The notes below the pieces were generated by a model. That model was not told the DNA's origin. It did not search any database and was given only the letters and a program-made list of their open reading frames with translations. 64,000 bases of DNA from Anniella stebbinsi (taxonomy: Eukaryota > Chordata > Lepidosauria > Squamata > Anniellidae): the NCBI GenBank assembly GCA_029215795.1, contig JARDYH010000003.1, positions 88,258,609-88,322,608 of the forward strand, read 5' to 3'. The translations under genes and the position numbers were made by a program. This document shows, in pieces, positions 1 to 11,720 of this stretch. The stretch's first letter is position 1, and each line of letters opens with the position of its first letter.

Positions 1-1138
1 GTTTGTTTGTGCATACCTTAATTTCATTACATAATTAGTTTTCATAATCGACGTCATTTTGCTGAACTTTTGTTATCAAAATGTCCCAGCAATGACAACA
101 TGTATGCTATAGAATGCATCTCAAGCTACCTCCTGTATTCAGCCCCCACTCCCCATATTTCATCTTTTTTGCCACTCGGGAGCCAATTCTCAACATTGCT
201 TCACTCTGTTCAAACCTTTATTGTTTGCCTAGGGAGAAAAATGGAATTAAGAATTCCATTCATTTGATTTGTAACCAGCCTTCCTGCCCCCACTTTTTTT
301 TTTTTTTAAAAAAGTCAGTTTCTCTAGATGTAAACTACAGTTCCCATCCCATGCCCCTACCAGACACATATTATTGACAAAAATGTGTCCCACTGAAAAA
401 GGCAGTGAAACCAGAGCAAAGCATTCATTGTAGAGCAGTTCAGTCAGGCCTTCACACTTTCTTTTCTCTTGAAGGCAACAAGATCTGAAGAAGGATATTG
501 TGGATTTAGCAGAGTGTTAGATTCAAAATTTCTCTTGCTTCAACAGATGGAGTCTTTCTCCAATGGCAGACTCCTTTTGTTGGTGGAAGGTTTCTTCCAT
601 CAGATGAAGGGAAACTTTTAATCCATTCCAGATTCCATATTTACGGAAAACTAAAGGTAGCAACCTACTTTTCTGCCTAACAGTGCTATTTCTTACATCA
701 CTCATTCATAAAAACTGCTAAATAAGCTACAACATGTGATCGTTATCTTAAGCAGATTCATAATGCATGTACAAGACAGTATAGTCATGTTGGAGTGGTT
801 TCAACACCAACATTTCAACTTTGATTAACATCAGTCAACATATTTCACTGTGCAGATAGCGATTCTCATGTTGCAAATTGGCTTGCAGTTGTGATAGATT
901 TCAAGTTCTTCTCAGGGGGGAAATACAAGAGCAATGAAGTGTAATGTGTGACAAATTACTAGTTTTTGAAAAGAGATGTAACCCATTCCCAGATTCCATG
1001 GGTGGCATTTGTTCCTCTTCAACAAATGAGTTTAATCTCAGCATGCTGTGCAAATTAGCAGCCAACATGTTTAGAAAAAGCTAGAAATATTCAAACTCCA
1101 GTTACTACTTGTTAGAGTCATCCTGTCAGTTCTACAAG
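1..1138. other. Non-coding sequence, nothing recognised
   Basis: AT-rich sequence with a short poly-T/poly-A junction near 293-313. The open frames here are under 90 codons, lack family motifs and look like chance. I see no repeat family, RNA gene or promoter that can be supported. Confidence 0.6.
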
Positions 1139-2100
1139 ACAAGGCATTATGGGACTTCCGGTTTGAGATGGCAGTGTAGTCAGTTCATTCCTGCTCTGCT
1201 CCCGATTATCTGCTTTAAAAAGCCTTCTGGCTGCCTTGCTATCTATTAGATTTTTTCCCCTTTTTTCGCACAAACTTTATTTTGTTTGCTTTTAGTTTTC
1301 ACATAATTACCTGTTGTATTTTGTGGGAGGTTGTGAAGATGGCTCCACCGAAAATCAAGAAAGCCACAGAAAAGCCGCCCACACCTCCAGAGCCTCTGGC
1401 TGCTAACTCTGCCAATACTTCTCGGACAGACAGTGAAGAAGATTTGAGTGCTTTGATGAAAAACATATAATTACATCTGTCTCAACAGTTGGCACAGCTG
1501 GATCAGCTTCAGTCAATTTTGGTTTCCATAAATACCTCACAGGGGACTGTGGACTCAATTGATACTCGTCTTAAGCAAACGGAGTCTAAATTCAGCAAGC
1601 TGGAGGATCTGGTGATTGCTCATTAAACAGCAACAACTGCTTCACATAGAGTGCTATCTACTAGGAACGTCCAGTTGGAAAACAATTCCTGGAGATGTAA
1701 TCTGTGCATTCTTGGTGTCCCTGAACAGCTTGCACTGACATGCCTGGCAGATTTCATGGAGAAATTTCTGTGTGAGCACTCCCTGAAGATTTTCAGCTGG
1801 ATATCGAAAGAGCCTACTGAGTGCCTGGAGGTCCTAGATGTGGACCCAGAGAGGGTCCTGTTATTATTCAGCTATTATGTGCTTCAATCAAATAATTTCT
1901 TTTACATACAGCTCGTCAGAAAGGAGCCCAATCATTCTTAATTGGGATCAAATCCAAAAATATCCAAGCCATGAGGTTGTGCTGTGTTACTTGCTAGCTT
2001 GCATCCTTTCTACTTTGTTTAGACTTTAACAATTTCAATAGCACCAGAGCCTGCCTCTTTTTCTACTCCGCTTCAGTAGTGCTTCTTTCCCTTTTCGTCA
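1139..2100 (+). mobile_element. 5' fragment of an L1-type LINE (leader and ORF1)
   Basis: A leader starting near 1150 (GGGACTTCCGG) runs into an ATG at 1339 that opens an ORF1-like frame. The pattern of leader, basic proline-rich N-terminus, coiled coil and RNA-binding segment is that of L1-clade ORF1. Nothing like ORF2 endonuclease or RT follows; the next sequence is the hAT element from about 2.1 kb. The fragment is therefore truncated or interrupted. Assignment is by translated pattern only. Confidence 0.55.
1339..2030 (+). pseudogene. L1 ORF1-like RNA-binding protein, degenerate
   Basis: In L1 elements ORF1p is a trimeric nucleic-acid chaperone that packages the element RNA. From the ATG at 1339 the translation begins MAPPKIKKATEKPPTPPEP, a basic proline-rich N-terminus, and an acidic stretch follows. 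The frame stops at a TAA near 1468 but remains readable past it as a heptad-like segment (SIDTRLKQTESKFSKLEDLV), stops again near 1624, and continues with LENNSWRCNLCILGVPEQ. The last matches the conserved ENRSRRNNLRI-type motif opening the L1 ORF1 RNA-binding domain. At least two in-frame stops make it non-functional. The C-terminal third is hard to recognise and may contain a further shift. Confidence 0.55.
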
Positions 2101-2940
2101 GCACTCATAAATTACCTACCAGCAGGGCCCATGAGAGGGGGGTGCAGGGGGTACATCGTATCTGGGCCTGGGGTCAAAAAGGGGCCCCCAAAAGAGGGGA
2201 GCTGGAAATTTCCTGGGATCTCAGAATATGTTTGTATATGTTGTGTGAAGCCTAGCATTCACATTTTGTGTAAGCTTACATAGTTTTATATATCATAATT
2301 TGTAGAAATTATGATCCATAATATTATTCATTAGACAAAAAAACTATGGTTTACATAAAGAACGTTAAGGCCCTATTGCCCCCAGGCCCCAGCTCTTTAG
2401 AGCAGAGAGATCGGGGATCTGCTGGCCAGGCCTGCTGTGACAGGGATCTAGAAGTTTGGAGTGGATTGGTGGAGGCTTCCATTTGGGCGGGAGATTTCTC
2501 CTCAGTTTGGCCTAGACAGCAAAGAAGTAAGAGGCTCAGAGGACCTGGCTAAGAGCACTCCTTTTTTAACAGGCCTTAACCCTTTTTAATTCAACATTCT
2601 GTGTTCATTTTTCCCCAGATTACTTCTTTAGTTTATAGAAGAATGCAAGTTACTATTCTTTCTTGTCTGTTAAAGAAGTTGTTTAATGAAGACTGTTGAG
2701 GTTTAAGAAGAGGCTTGCGTTTATCTGGGTGAGAAGGGCCTATAAGCAGGGCACATAGGCACGGAGACAGCACAGTAAAAAAGGAGTAAATCAAACGCCA
2801 GAGTAAAAACGGAGTCAAATCAGATTCTAGAGTGAAAACAGAGTGAAAGAACTGGGAAAGGAGTTTAAAAAGGATTGGACAGAGCCTCCATATGAAAGTA
2901 TAAACTATAAATCATCTCTCCAAAATGTATTCTCACAAAT

Positions 2941-4868
2941 CAGGATCCCAGAAAAGAAAAGACAAGAAAGAATGAGCAGAAAATGAAAAAAGGGGTCAAC
3001 AAACGCTCTTTCAATTTGGATTAAGAGCGGCTTCAAAAAGATTTTCATTGAACTCACCTATAGAATTGGAGCAAGAAGAAACTTTTGAAATCCTCATTCC
3101 CAAACAAGGAGCAGTTGATTTGGGTAATCGTGCACAGTATTTTGATGACGGGGCAGATGCAAAAAATGAAAATGGAAAACAGAAATAAACAGACATACAG
3201 ACGCATGTGGAAGTGAATTTGGAAGATGAGAGGAGTAATCATAATGTAGGCCTTGACATTGGATGTATCACAACCGAGTTTCCATCTCAAAAGGAAATGG
3301 AAAAGTATATTACGAATGGTCACATCCCTCTGCCTAAAACATTCCCAAAAGACACCTGCAATCAAGTTTTCCCAGAAAGCATACTGAAATTTCGAAGCAC
3401 TAATGGAGAACTACATGTAAGAGATTGGCTCTTGTCTGGAGTCAACAGAAACAAGCTTTATATTGCTTTCCATGTTGATTATTTTGGCACAAGACAGTCA
3501 AGACTAGCACTTCTGCGTCTATGTCTGCACTGGTATCTGCTGAAGGCTGGGATTCTAATAGGAAGTGGCGGAACTGTGGAAATGATGCTGCTGAATGCAT
3601 ACCTGAAGCAATAGCCTTTTTCGGAACTGTGTATCACCTATTTGGTTCCAGTCCTAAGCGGTGGGAATTACTACAAAACCGTGTTGGTTGTTCTCTTCAT
3701 GGTATGTCTGAAACAAGATGGTCAGATCATGTTGAATATGGAAAGCCTTTTGCAGCTCACTTACCTGGCATTAAATTATCACTGGAAGACCTCCTAGAAC
3801 TAAATTTGACAGCCAAAGCAAGAAATGGTCCATGGAGTTTTATTACATGTGACATCTTTTGCCTGTGTGTTAATGTCAGCCGAGTGGTACAAAATATTAG
3901 CTGGCATAGATATTTGCAACAAGGTCATCCAAGCTAGAGATGCCACACTGGATGTTGAAGTAGCCAACATAGAAACTCTCTGGAAAAACTTCAAAACAAC
4001 TGGAAATGCATGTGGAATGAAGCCAAATTGGTTGTGTCAAACCTAAATATAGAAATAAAACTCTCCCGTAGATGTGATGGAGTTAGGCGCAAGAGGGCAA
4101 GGCCACATGACGACAGCACAATTGATGCTAACTTGGAAGAAATGAATGACACAGATGAAACTCCAGAAGAGGCCTACTTCAGAAAGTGTGTGTTTTACGT
4201 TTTGGTAGACAATGTTCTAGCAGGATTAACTGTCCGCTTCAATGCTGTTAAGCAGTTGGCAGAAAAAGTTGATTTCTTGTGGAAATATCTCACCATGTCT
4301 GAAAGTGATGTGGAGAGAAAAGCTTTATCTTTATCATAGCAATATCCTGCTGACCTTAATGGTGATGATTTTGGAAAAGAAATGCGAGATTTACCCTCAG
4401 TACATAAAGCAAATTTTGCAAATGTACAGTTAAAGCCATTAGATCTGTTGAACTTGTTAACAGAGTACAGACTTGGGCAGGATCTACACTGCTGCTTTAA
4501 AGTGCTTTAAAGTGGTTTATAACAGTACTAACAACAGCTGGGGCCCAGGACACACTCCAAAAACAGTTGTCACTACTGCTATAAACCGCTTTAAACTGCA
4601 TTAAAGCAGCAGTGTAGATCGTGACCTGTTTCCAAATAATTGTGTTAGCTTAAGAATACTATTAACAATTCTAGCAACAGTAGCTTCTGGAGAGAGGTCA
4701 TTTAGCAAACTTAAGCTAATTAAGAATTATTTAAGGTCTTCAATGTCTCAGGAACGTCTTGTGGATTTGGCTAGGCTAAGTATTGAATCAAACATTGCCA
4801 GAACAATTAATTTTCATGCTGTGATTCGAAATTTTTCACAAAAAAAGGCCAGGAAAGCTGGGTTTTTT
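2941..4868 (+). pseudogene. hAT transposase remnant, ZMYM1-like (TTF zinc finger plus hAT dimerisation domain)
   Basis: hAT transposases excise and insert DNA transposons using an RNase H-like core split by a helical domain, with a C-terminal dimerisation region. Readable pieces appear in order. A basic N-terminus (SGSQKRKDKKE, then a stop) comes first. A TTF-type zinc-finger region follows at 3207-3480 (PKTFPKDTCNQVFPESILKF). A segment around 3630-3830 contains SSPKRWELL, LHGMSETRWSDH and LPGIKLSLEDLLELNL. A stretch at 4150-4330 contains YFRKCVFYVLVDNVLAGL. The dimerisation motif at 4650-4800 contains VASGERSFSKLKLIKNYLRS. Stops and shifts separate the pieces. The jump from zinc finger to the SSPKRWELL segment is much shorter than in intact relatives, so part of the catalytic core is deleted. 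A MITE splits the frame at about 4482-4620. It is dead. Confidence 0.75.
4482..4620. mobile_element. Small palindromic MITE inserted in the hAT transposase frame
   Basis: The arms are inverted copies: left TCTACACTGCTGCTTTAAAG, right its complement ending CAGCAGTGTAGA, around a core GCTGGGGCCCAGGA. It interrupts the transposase reading frame between LGQD and LFPNN, and joining the flanks gives the expected hAT sequence. A related element with the same core lies near 33.51-33.64 kb. The target duplication is not clear; at most a couple of bases seem repeated. Confidence 0.7.
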
Positions 4869-5100
4869 TAAAGTAAATAGTAAGTTTATCTACCTTTTTT
4901 TTTTTTTTTTACTAATACTGATGTCTTCTGATGATCTGATCTGCATTGCAATATAAAAGGATGTTCCAATGTGAATTCTTTCTCCTTATCTGTATTGGAG
5001 CATAAACAAAGATGTTCAAATCAAATGTGCTTTCTTATCCCTGATCCTCTTTTATTTTATTTATATTTATCGTGGAGGGAGTATAAGAGCATAAGGCCTT

Positions 5101-6864
5101 AAATGCAGAAAATTAACAGAGCGCTCCACTCCACCCCTCTCTGGTCTTCCATACCCTTTTTGACCTTACAGGCTACATACAGCTCATTGCATAAAACTGT
5201 AGTGGATAAAAACAGAATGACTAATGGAGAAGGGAAGGGGCCCAAAAGAAACTTTGTACTCCCTAAAAAAACTCCTCTCAGAGGCCCTGCTCACCACCTC
5301 CCAAAGGAGTCTGTTGGACTGTCAAACAGCTCTTAGCATTAGGATGTTTCTGCTAGTTTCTCCGAAATCCACTTCTCTGCCATTTCTACCCACTGAAGAC
5401 CACTATTATCTCCCCTTAGTACTCTCCTTTGCACATTAAATATTTTGCTAGCACGAAGAAAAACAGGGCATCTCCAACTATCCTTAAGATGCCATACAAG
5501 TGGCCAATAGTAGATAAGTTTTTCACTTTTCACTGAATTCCAGCTCATGCCTTCTTTGGTATAGCTGTCTTCTACAAGGGATTTGACTAACATTGGTATA
5601 ACAGTACCCATGGTGGCACCTGCACTAGTTATAAAATCTGTATCTCAGGGGTTTCCCTCTTATACCAGTACTTGGATTTTAGCATGAAACATTGCCTTTG
5701 CACAGTGGAACAAGGAACAGACTCTACAGAATCCATTGCACTCTACATACTGGAGGTATTAATGACGAATAAATGAATACAATACCTTGGAGTTAACATT
5801 ATTCTCCCTGGCCCTTCAGTATTCTTCATCATGGGATGTACAAAGCAGAACAGATCTCAAAGGAATCAAATTAATTCATCCTACATTTAACCCACCCACA
5901 GAGCTGGTCTTATCTGTCTTGGGAATATTTCCCACCAAGATTGGGACCACAAAGATGATTTTGAGTTGCTTAAAAATTCTAATTATCTATTATGCATAAA
6001 ATACATCAACATTATTAATTAACACTGCCATAACAGAAGATAGACTGAAATATCACACTGACTAAAGGACGGGAAAAAAATGAAGGGGGAGGGAGACAGC
6101 CTCTGTAAAATATCTTCATATTCTACAAACCAAAGAGCACAAATTATTTATGGATGGATTAGTAAGCAGATGGAAGGGTTCAACAAATCCTATGGATGAA
6201 GCTGCTCAGCAATGCAATCGATTGCAGCTATTAATAGACACACACAGTCACTGACTAAGCTTTCTCCTTCCTTTATTTCATAGCTGAGAAAAATATAACT
6301 ACTTTTTTAACAATGTCGGAATTATAAGGTTTCTTTGGCTCAATAGAAACCTCTATATCCAGCAAATATCCTAACACCTTAGGCCTTTGTATGCATTATC
6401 TGCTCCGTGGAGGTATTGGCAGAAGACAAAACTGTAAAAATAGTAAACAGTGCTTATAGGTGTTGGACAGCTTTATCCTGAAAGAATGTGAGTCTTTTGC
6501 CACCTTTCTGTTTACACCAATGTAGCTTTTTGTCCAAAGTCAAAAATCTCCATTTCTCCAGATGAAAATTCTCTTCACAAATGTGGTTGTATTCAGTGTA
6601 CCAGACAACTGCAATGTTGCATGTAATACATAACAAATACTACAGAATAGCGGTCAGTTTAGCACTATGGAAACAAGTTTTGGGCTCATACAGTCTTCCT
6701 CCCCTCCCTTCCTCCGGTGCAGCTATGAGTCATCTGCTTCTTCTTTTAAACTAAGGAGAGCCCCCCATTTATGTTCAAACTCAGGGAATTGTAGTTAGTT
6801 CAAACTATGGTTAGTGAACAAGCCTGGATCATAATTCAAGTTTTGATGGTTTGTTTAAACACAC
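5101..6864. other. Non-coding sequence, nothing recognised
   Basis: The open frames (the longest is 90 codons on the minus strand at 5339-5611) show no family motif that I recognise. I see no tandem array and no RNA gene. Fragments of old repeats may be present but cannot be named from sequence alone. Confidence 0.5.
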
Positions 6865-7184
6865 TAGGGTGGCCAGATAAAATCCAGGTCAGGGCTCATG
6901 TAACTTTAACAGTTGTAGAGAAAAGGGAAATCCAGCCAGTGTCATTTGTATGCAATTAGTCCCTGGTGAAATTCCCTCTTCATCACAACTGTTAAAGTTG
7001 CAGGGGCCCTGCCTTCTTTTGTATCTGGTCACTCTACTATAGTGCCTGCAACTTTAACTGTTGTGATGAAGAGGGAATATCACCAGGAACTAATTGCATA
7101 CAAATGACACTGGCTGAAATTCCCTTTTCTCTACAACTGTTAAAGTTACAGGAGCCCTGACCTGGATTTTATCTGGTTACCCTA
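6865..7184 (-). mobile_element. hAT-type MITE, ~320 bp family, copy 1
   Basis: The ends are TAGGGTGGCC and GGTTACCCTA, flanked on both sides by AAACACAC, an 8-bp target duplication as expected for the hAT superfamily. The two ~140-bp arms are near-perfect inverted copies. No coding sequence is present, so it would need a transposase supplied elsewhere. Orientation is set by the asymmetric centre. Confidence 0.9.
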
Positions 7185-8116
7185 AAACACACCATAGTTG
7201 TAAATGTTGAAGTGCACCCTCTCATCATGACAGTCCCTTTAGCCACACCCTCAAGAAGAGTCCAGGAATGCAGGTGGCTGTGTTGATCCATATGAAACAA
7301 ACCAATTCTAGCCATTTTCTCTCTCAACCAGGAACAGGACTGTTCTGAAGCTAATGGGTCTTAATTGCCCATTCAACACCAAGTTACTCCCAAATATTTT
7401 GCATTATAACAGGGAACAATACTTCTGAAAGGATTATAGGTTTCTGTTGGTGCTCAAAACTGTGGGTTCATAGGAGTTCTTTAGTGTGTTAGGACTTAGA
7501 CCCCATCAATGGCTTGTGCTCAAATCTTCGGGCAGGTCACTTGTCCTTTGCCAAACTCCCTTGGCAGCCATTTTGTAGTTGTGCCCTAGGCAGTTTGTCA
7601 ATTGCCAAATGTACCCATGACCCATAAAAAGATTGCCTACTCCTGATATAACCCATTGAAATCAATGGCATGTAAGTAACTCATAGGCTGATTTCAATGG
7701 GTCTCCTCTAAGTATGACTAAGTCTGGGTCCAACCCATTTTGATGAAAATATCAGATAGTCTAAGCTATCACAGCAGTTGGTGCTTATTTCCCTGTACAG
7801 TGCTCTTTAGGGAACCCACAGTGCCCATTCATAAAATGGATCCGATCTTTTAGGATTTTTTTTAAAAAAGTCACAATTTATGTACGTTTTCACTCTCAAT
7901 TAATCGTAGCCAATTCCTTCTTTGTAACAATTTTGCTCCACCCTCTTCTCTCCCCCAACCCAACTTTATCCTCCCCAATTCCATATTGATCCATGTCATA
8001 CATTATGAAGGGTCTATTCAGACTCTGGAAGACTAATTCACAAAAGAGGTTTTTTTTTCTCTTTTAGACATTTTGAGACAAAAAGAATTAAAATAATATG
8101 CAAATGTTCTTAGAGG

Positions 8117-8153
8117 TGTGTGTGTGTGTGTGTGCGTGTGTCCCCGTGTGTGT
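8117..8153 (+). repeat. (TG)n microsatellite, interrupted
   Basis: A run of about nine GT units is followed by GCGTGTGTCCCCGTGTGTGT. Confidence 0.9.
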
Positions 8154-8547
8154 TTGGCATCTCTTACCTTGTGATCATCCAGGTTAGGAAATTGATTATA
8201 TAGAGGTTGACAATCCAGAAATTGACCAGCTCATTCTTTTGGGCTAAATTCTAAAGCAACATAAATAATTGCCTTGTTCAGCAGACAAAAACCACTCTCT
8301 ACTTCTTTTAGTAACATTCCTATGTTTTATATAACTTAGGGAGCAGTTCTATGCATGTTTAGACAGAAAAAAGTTCCACAACTCCCAGCAAAGTAGCAAT
8401 TACAGCAAACAGGAGTATAAACAACAGGCATGGGGGCCGCGAAAGAATAAGGATGCTATTGAGACCCTGCATATTGCTTCTCACATTCCCTTAGGGTTTA
8501 CAAGAGATGCAGGGATACAGCATATACTCCTAAAACCCTTAAAGACA

Positions 8548-8945
8548 ATTAGGGTACAATCCTATGAAGATAGTCGGGTGCCTCCAAACACGAAAGCTGC
8601 CGAAAATGCAATGCAGGGTGGCTGTAGTGTGGCGGTGATCCAGCCACCCTGCATTTTAGCTAGACAGGCAATTTCGCCTGTCTAGCGGAGGCTTTGAGGA
8701 GGGAGAGGGAAGAAGGCTGGGAATAGCTAATATAGCCCCACATCCCCAGACTCCTCCCTGGAACACCTCCTTTTCCTCATCTCCATGCTGGACTTTGTCA
8801 GCACGGAGAAGTAGCTGGCACAGTTCTCTCTGCACACGATACAAGGGGGCGGGGGAGGGGAGCATGGTTTCCTGTCTATGAGCTCAATACCAGGAAACCA
8901 AACATTCCTATGTCCCCACAGATGCTGTCTAGAGGACATAGATTG
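8548..8945. repeat. Unclassified repeat with two strong hairpins
   Basis: At about 8608-8658 the stem GCAGGGTGGCTG pairs with CAGCCACCCTGC. Immediately after it, TAGACAGGCAA pairs with the region ending GCCTGTCTA near 8685. A stretch near 52.75-52.80 kb (CCACCCTGCATTGC) looks like a diverged relative. The limits are approximate and the family is unknown. Confidence 0.4.
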
Positions 8946-9480
8946 CTCCTTTTAGCAAGAAAAAAATATTAGGTATGAAGAAGCATATGTCTTAGTGATG
9001 TGTAGGTCTTAAAATTCATCATACTTGTCTCCACAAAGCCCACCTCATCAATTATTATTTTTTATTTCCTACAGTGCAGAAGTCATGAAATAGTAGCTTT
9101 GCTATTTGACATCTGTATGTGCTATTTACTTTACAAAAATAAAAACAAAACACTAGTTTCCTTTCGTGAATCTAATTAAATTCAATGCAATCTTGACTCT
9201 TTGAGGACAATCTGCATTTTCTTATACATCTAATTACCTATTTTGATATCTTCCTATATTATTAGCATCAAGTTTCACATGAAAATGAAAAAAATATTCT
9301 CCCATGTATTTTGCTCAAGCAGCTTTAACTTGGCAATTTCCAAAATGTACAAATGTGAGGTGATAAATGAAAAAAGAAGACTTTTAGTCAGAATTTCCCC
9401 ACATTTTGAGGCTATCTAAGGGAATGTAGTGTTGACCCTAAAACCAATGGTGGCACCCAAGAAAGCTGATGTCAACTACT

Positions 9481-9800
9481 TGGGGTGACCAGATAAAATC
9501 CAGGTCAGGGCTCATGTAACTTTAACAGTTGTAGAGAAAAGGCAATTTCAGCCAGGGTCATTTGTATGCAATTAGTTCCTGGTGAAATTCCCTCTTCATC
9601 ACCACAGTTAAAGTTGCAGACACTATACTAGAGTGACCATATACAAAAGAAGGTAGGGCCCCTGCAACTTTAACTGTGGTGATGAAGAGGGAATTTCACC
9701 AGGAACTAATTGCATACAAATGACACTGGCTGAAATTCCCTTTTCTCTACCACTGTTAAAGTTACATGAGACCTGATCTGGATTTTATCTGGTCACCCTA
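9481..9800 (+). mobile_element. hAT-type MITE, ~320 bp family, copy 2
   Basis: The ends are TGGGGTGACC and GGTCACCCTA, with CAACTACT directly duplicated on both sides (8 bp). The arms are near-perfect inverted copies, and the internal TAGAGTGACCATATAC is on the plus strand. Confidence 0.92.
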
Positions 9801-10305
9801 CAACTACTTGACATCACAATCTTGCCCTTGGAATCTCACTCTTTAACCATTTTTGATGAAATTTTGAAGGGAATGTAATTTTACTCCTAACATTAATCCC
9901 AACAGTTTTTAAAAGCCTAACTTGTAAATCTACCAAATGGTGAACAACTGAAATTTATTTGGGGCAGCAATGCAAAATCTGTACAAAATATCTTATGAAA
10001 CCAAATGAGTAAGTCGCAGAACATTCAGAGACACACAATTTGGTACATAGACAGCCTTCTATGACACAACAATGGTGAGAAAATGGAATTTTAGATATCT
10101 AAAATGGCGGCCCAAATCAGGTTTTGTGCTCTGCTCTCTCTAACCTCAAGCCAGTCAGTCAAACATTTTGATTAATAGCCATTACAACCAACATAATTTA
10201 AAAATAATATATAATACCGGAACACCAAATATGAGTCAAGTTAACATTTTGCCTGCACACTCAACTATGTGTTGCATTCAGAGTGACTGCACAATATGTT
10301 TTGCT
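9801..10305. other. Non-coding sequence, nothing recognised
   Basis: AT-rich spacer between two MITE copies. I see no open frame of note and no repeat I can name. Confidence 0.6.
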
Positions 10306-10625
10306 TAGGGTGACCAGATAAAATCCAGGTCAGGGCTCATGTCACTTTAACAGTTGTAGAGAAAAGGGAATTTCAGCCAGTGTCATTTGTATGCAATTAG
10401 TTCCTGGTGATATTCCCTCTTCATCACAACTGTTAAAGTTGCAGGGGCCCTGCCTTCTTTTATATATGGTCACTCTAGTATAGTGCCTGCAACTTTAACT
10501 GTTGTGATGAAGAGGGAATTTCACTAGGAACTAACTGCATACAAATGACTCTGGCTGAAATTCCCTTTTCTCTACAACTGTTAAAATTACATGAGCCCTG
10601 ACCTGGATTTTATCTGGTCACCCTA
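10306..10625 (-). mobile_element. hAT-type MITE, ~320 bp family, copy 3
   Basis: TAGGGTGACC and GGTCACCCTA termini are flanked by the 8-bp duplication GTTTTGCT. The structure is that of copy 1 with the centre in the same orientation. Confidence 0.93.
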
Positions 10626-11393
10626 GTTTTGCTGCCTTAGCAAACAAGGCTGTTTTAAATGTAGCATAAGGATCGCAATCTCGCAATAACTAGTAAATCT
10701 CACATAGATACTTTTTTACTCTGCAAAGATGTTAAAATCTGCCCCAAAAACTATTCACTAGCATTTTGCTGTACAGGGCAGCACAATAACTAATGTGAGA
10801 TATCCTCAAGGCCAATCTACAGATAAAAAGCTGTAGGTTTCTTAAAACCAGCCTATAATCTTCCATTCAAGAATGCTGTAGGCATGCTTTGAAAACAGAA
10901 TTCTGTAAATGCAATTCTCAAGGAAGCAAAATTGAGTGCAGATATTGGGTTCTTTCATGATTTTTTTTAAACAAATAGTATCATTAAGAAAAAATAGAGA
11001 ATTGGATAAGCTTTAAGGCCTGATTATCCAGCCCATATATCCAATCTCTAAAGTTATTTTCACCTCAAAGAATAGTGAAAATATTAGGCAGCAGAGAATT
11101 TAGTTATTGGGTGGATTAGATTGGGTGGATTACAATAGATTTTTAGAGGCAAACAGCACTCAATATGATTTAGCCCAGCCTCCTCCCGTCTTCATTTGTT
11201 CTCTCAAGTTTGGGGAGTTGTTCTTCAGGTATATCCAAAATTCTCTTATCATATAAAAGGGCTGCCCTCTGAGATCTAGATTCTACTAACTGACAACAAA
11301 CCTGCCTCTACCCTAAGGAAGAGAGCTAGGATCCCTGGGGGTACCACCAATACATATCTCAGGAATTTGTTTTGAGCAAACTTCAGTTCCTTC
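10626..11393. other. Non-coding sequence, nothing recognised
   Basis: AT-rich, with no supported gene or repeat. Confidence 0.6.
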
Positions 11394-11720
11394 ATAGAAT
11401 CATAGAACAGTTGAGTTGGAAGGGGCCTATAAGGCCATCGAGTCCAACCCCCTGCTCAATGCAGGAATCCACAATAAAGCATGCCTGACAGATGGTTATC
11501 CAGCAGCTGCATCTTGAATGCCTCTAGTGTGGGAGAGCCCACAACCTCCCTAGGAAATTGGTTCCATTGCCGTACTACTCTAATAGTCAGAAAGTTTTTT
11601 CCTGATGTCCAGCCAGAATTTGGTTTCCTGTAATTTGAGCCTATGACTTGACCCCAAAACCTCAATACCATATTGGATTTGATCAACCGCTTTTCCAAGA
11701 AACGCTTTCAATGCTGGGAC
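11394..11720 (-). mobile_element. CR1 LINE, 3' end (5'-truncated)
   Basis: The low-coordinate edge carries ATAGAATCATAGAACAG, the complement of the typical CR1 3' terminus, followed by GAGTTGGAAGGGGCC. Reading the minus strand gives the last part of the CR1 reverse transcriptase and then its short 3' end. It is a dead-on-arrival copy of the kind common in reptiles and birds. Confidence 0.88.
11456..11698 (-). pseudogene. CR1 reverse transcriptase C-terminus fragment
   Basis: The 80-codon open stretch contains KNFLTIRVVRQWNQFPREVV followed by GSPTLEAFKMQL. This is the signature that ends the CR1-clade RT protein, where a conserved aromatic-basic block closes the ORF. The endonuclease and catalytic RT segments are absent because the copy is 5'-truncated. 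The frame is open but only a remnant and the 'start' is not a real initiation site. Confidence 0.8.

Larger units (their letters stand above)
2110..5100 (+). mobile_element. Degenerate hAT DNA transposon (Tip100/ZMYM1-like)
   Basis: The interval starts with a G/C-rich end (CAGGGCCCATGAGAGGGG near 2112), has a non-coding leader to about 2.9 kb, a broken transposase reading frame to about 4.87 kb, and an AT-rich tail. The coding part is secure as hAT. The outer limits are not: I could not match a convincing inverted terminus at the right side or an 8-bp target duplication. A separate palindromic MITE sits inside it at about 4482-4620. Confidence 0.5.
7185..9480. other. Non-coding interval with a short squamate repeat and a TG microsatellite
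   Basis: Around 7640-7740 lies a degenerate palindromic short repeat (CCATTGAAATCAATGGCATG and a partner TTTCAATGGG). An interrupted TG microsatellite occupies about 8117-8153. A G/C-richer repeat with two hairpins lies at about 8548-8945. I see no gene. Confidence 0.55.

Noticed and set aside
5339..5611. 90-codon minus-strand frame as a transposon gene
   Set aside because: No motif matching RT, transposase or gag; no repeat boundaries around it.
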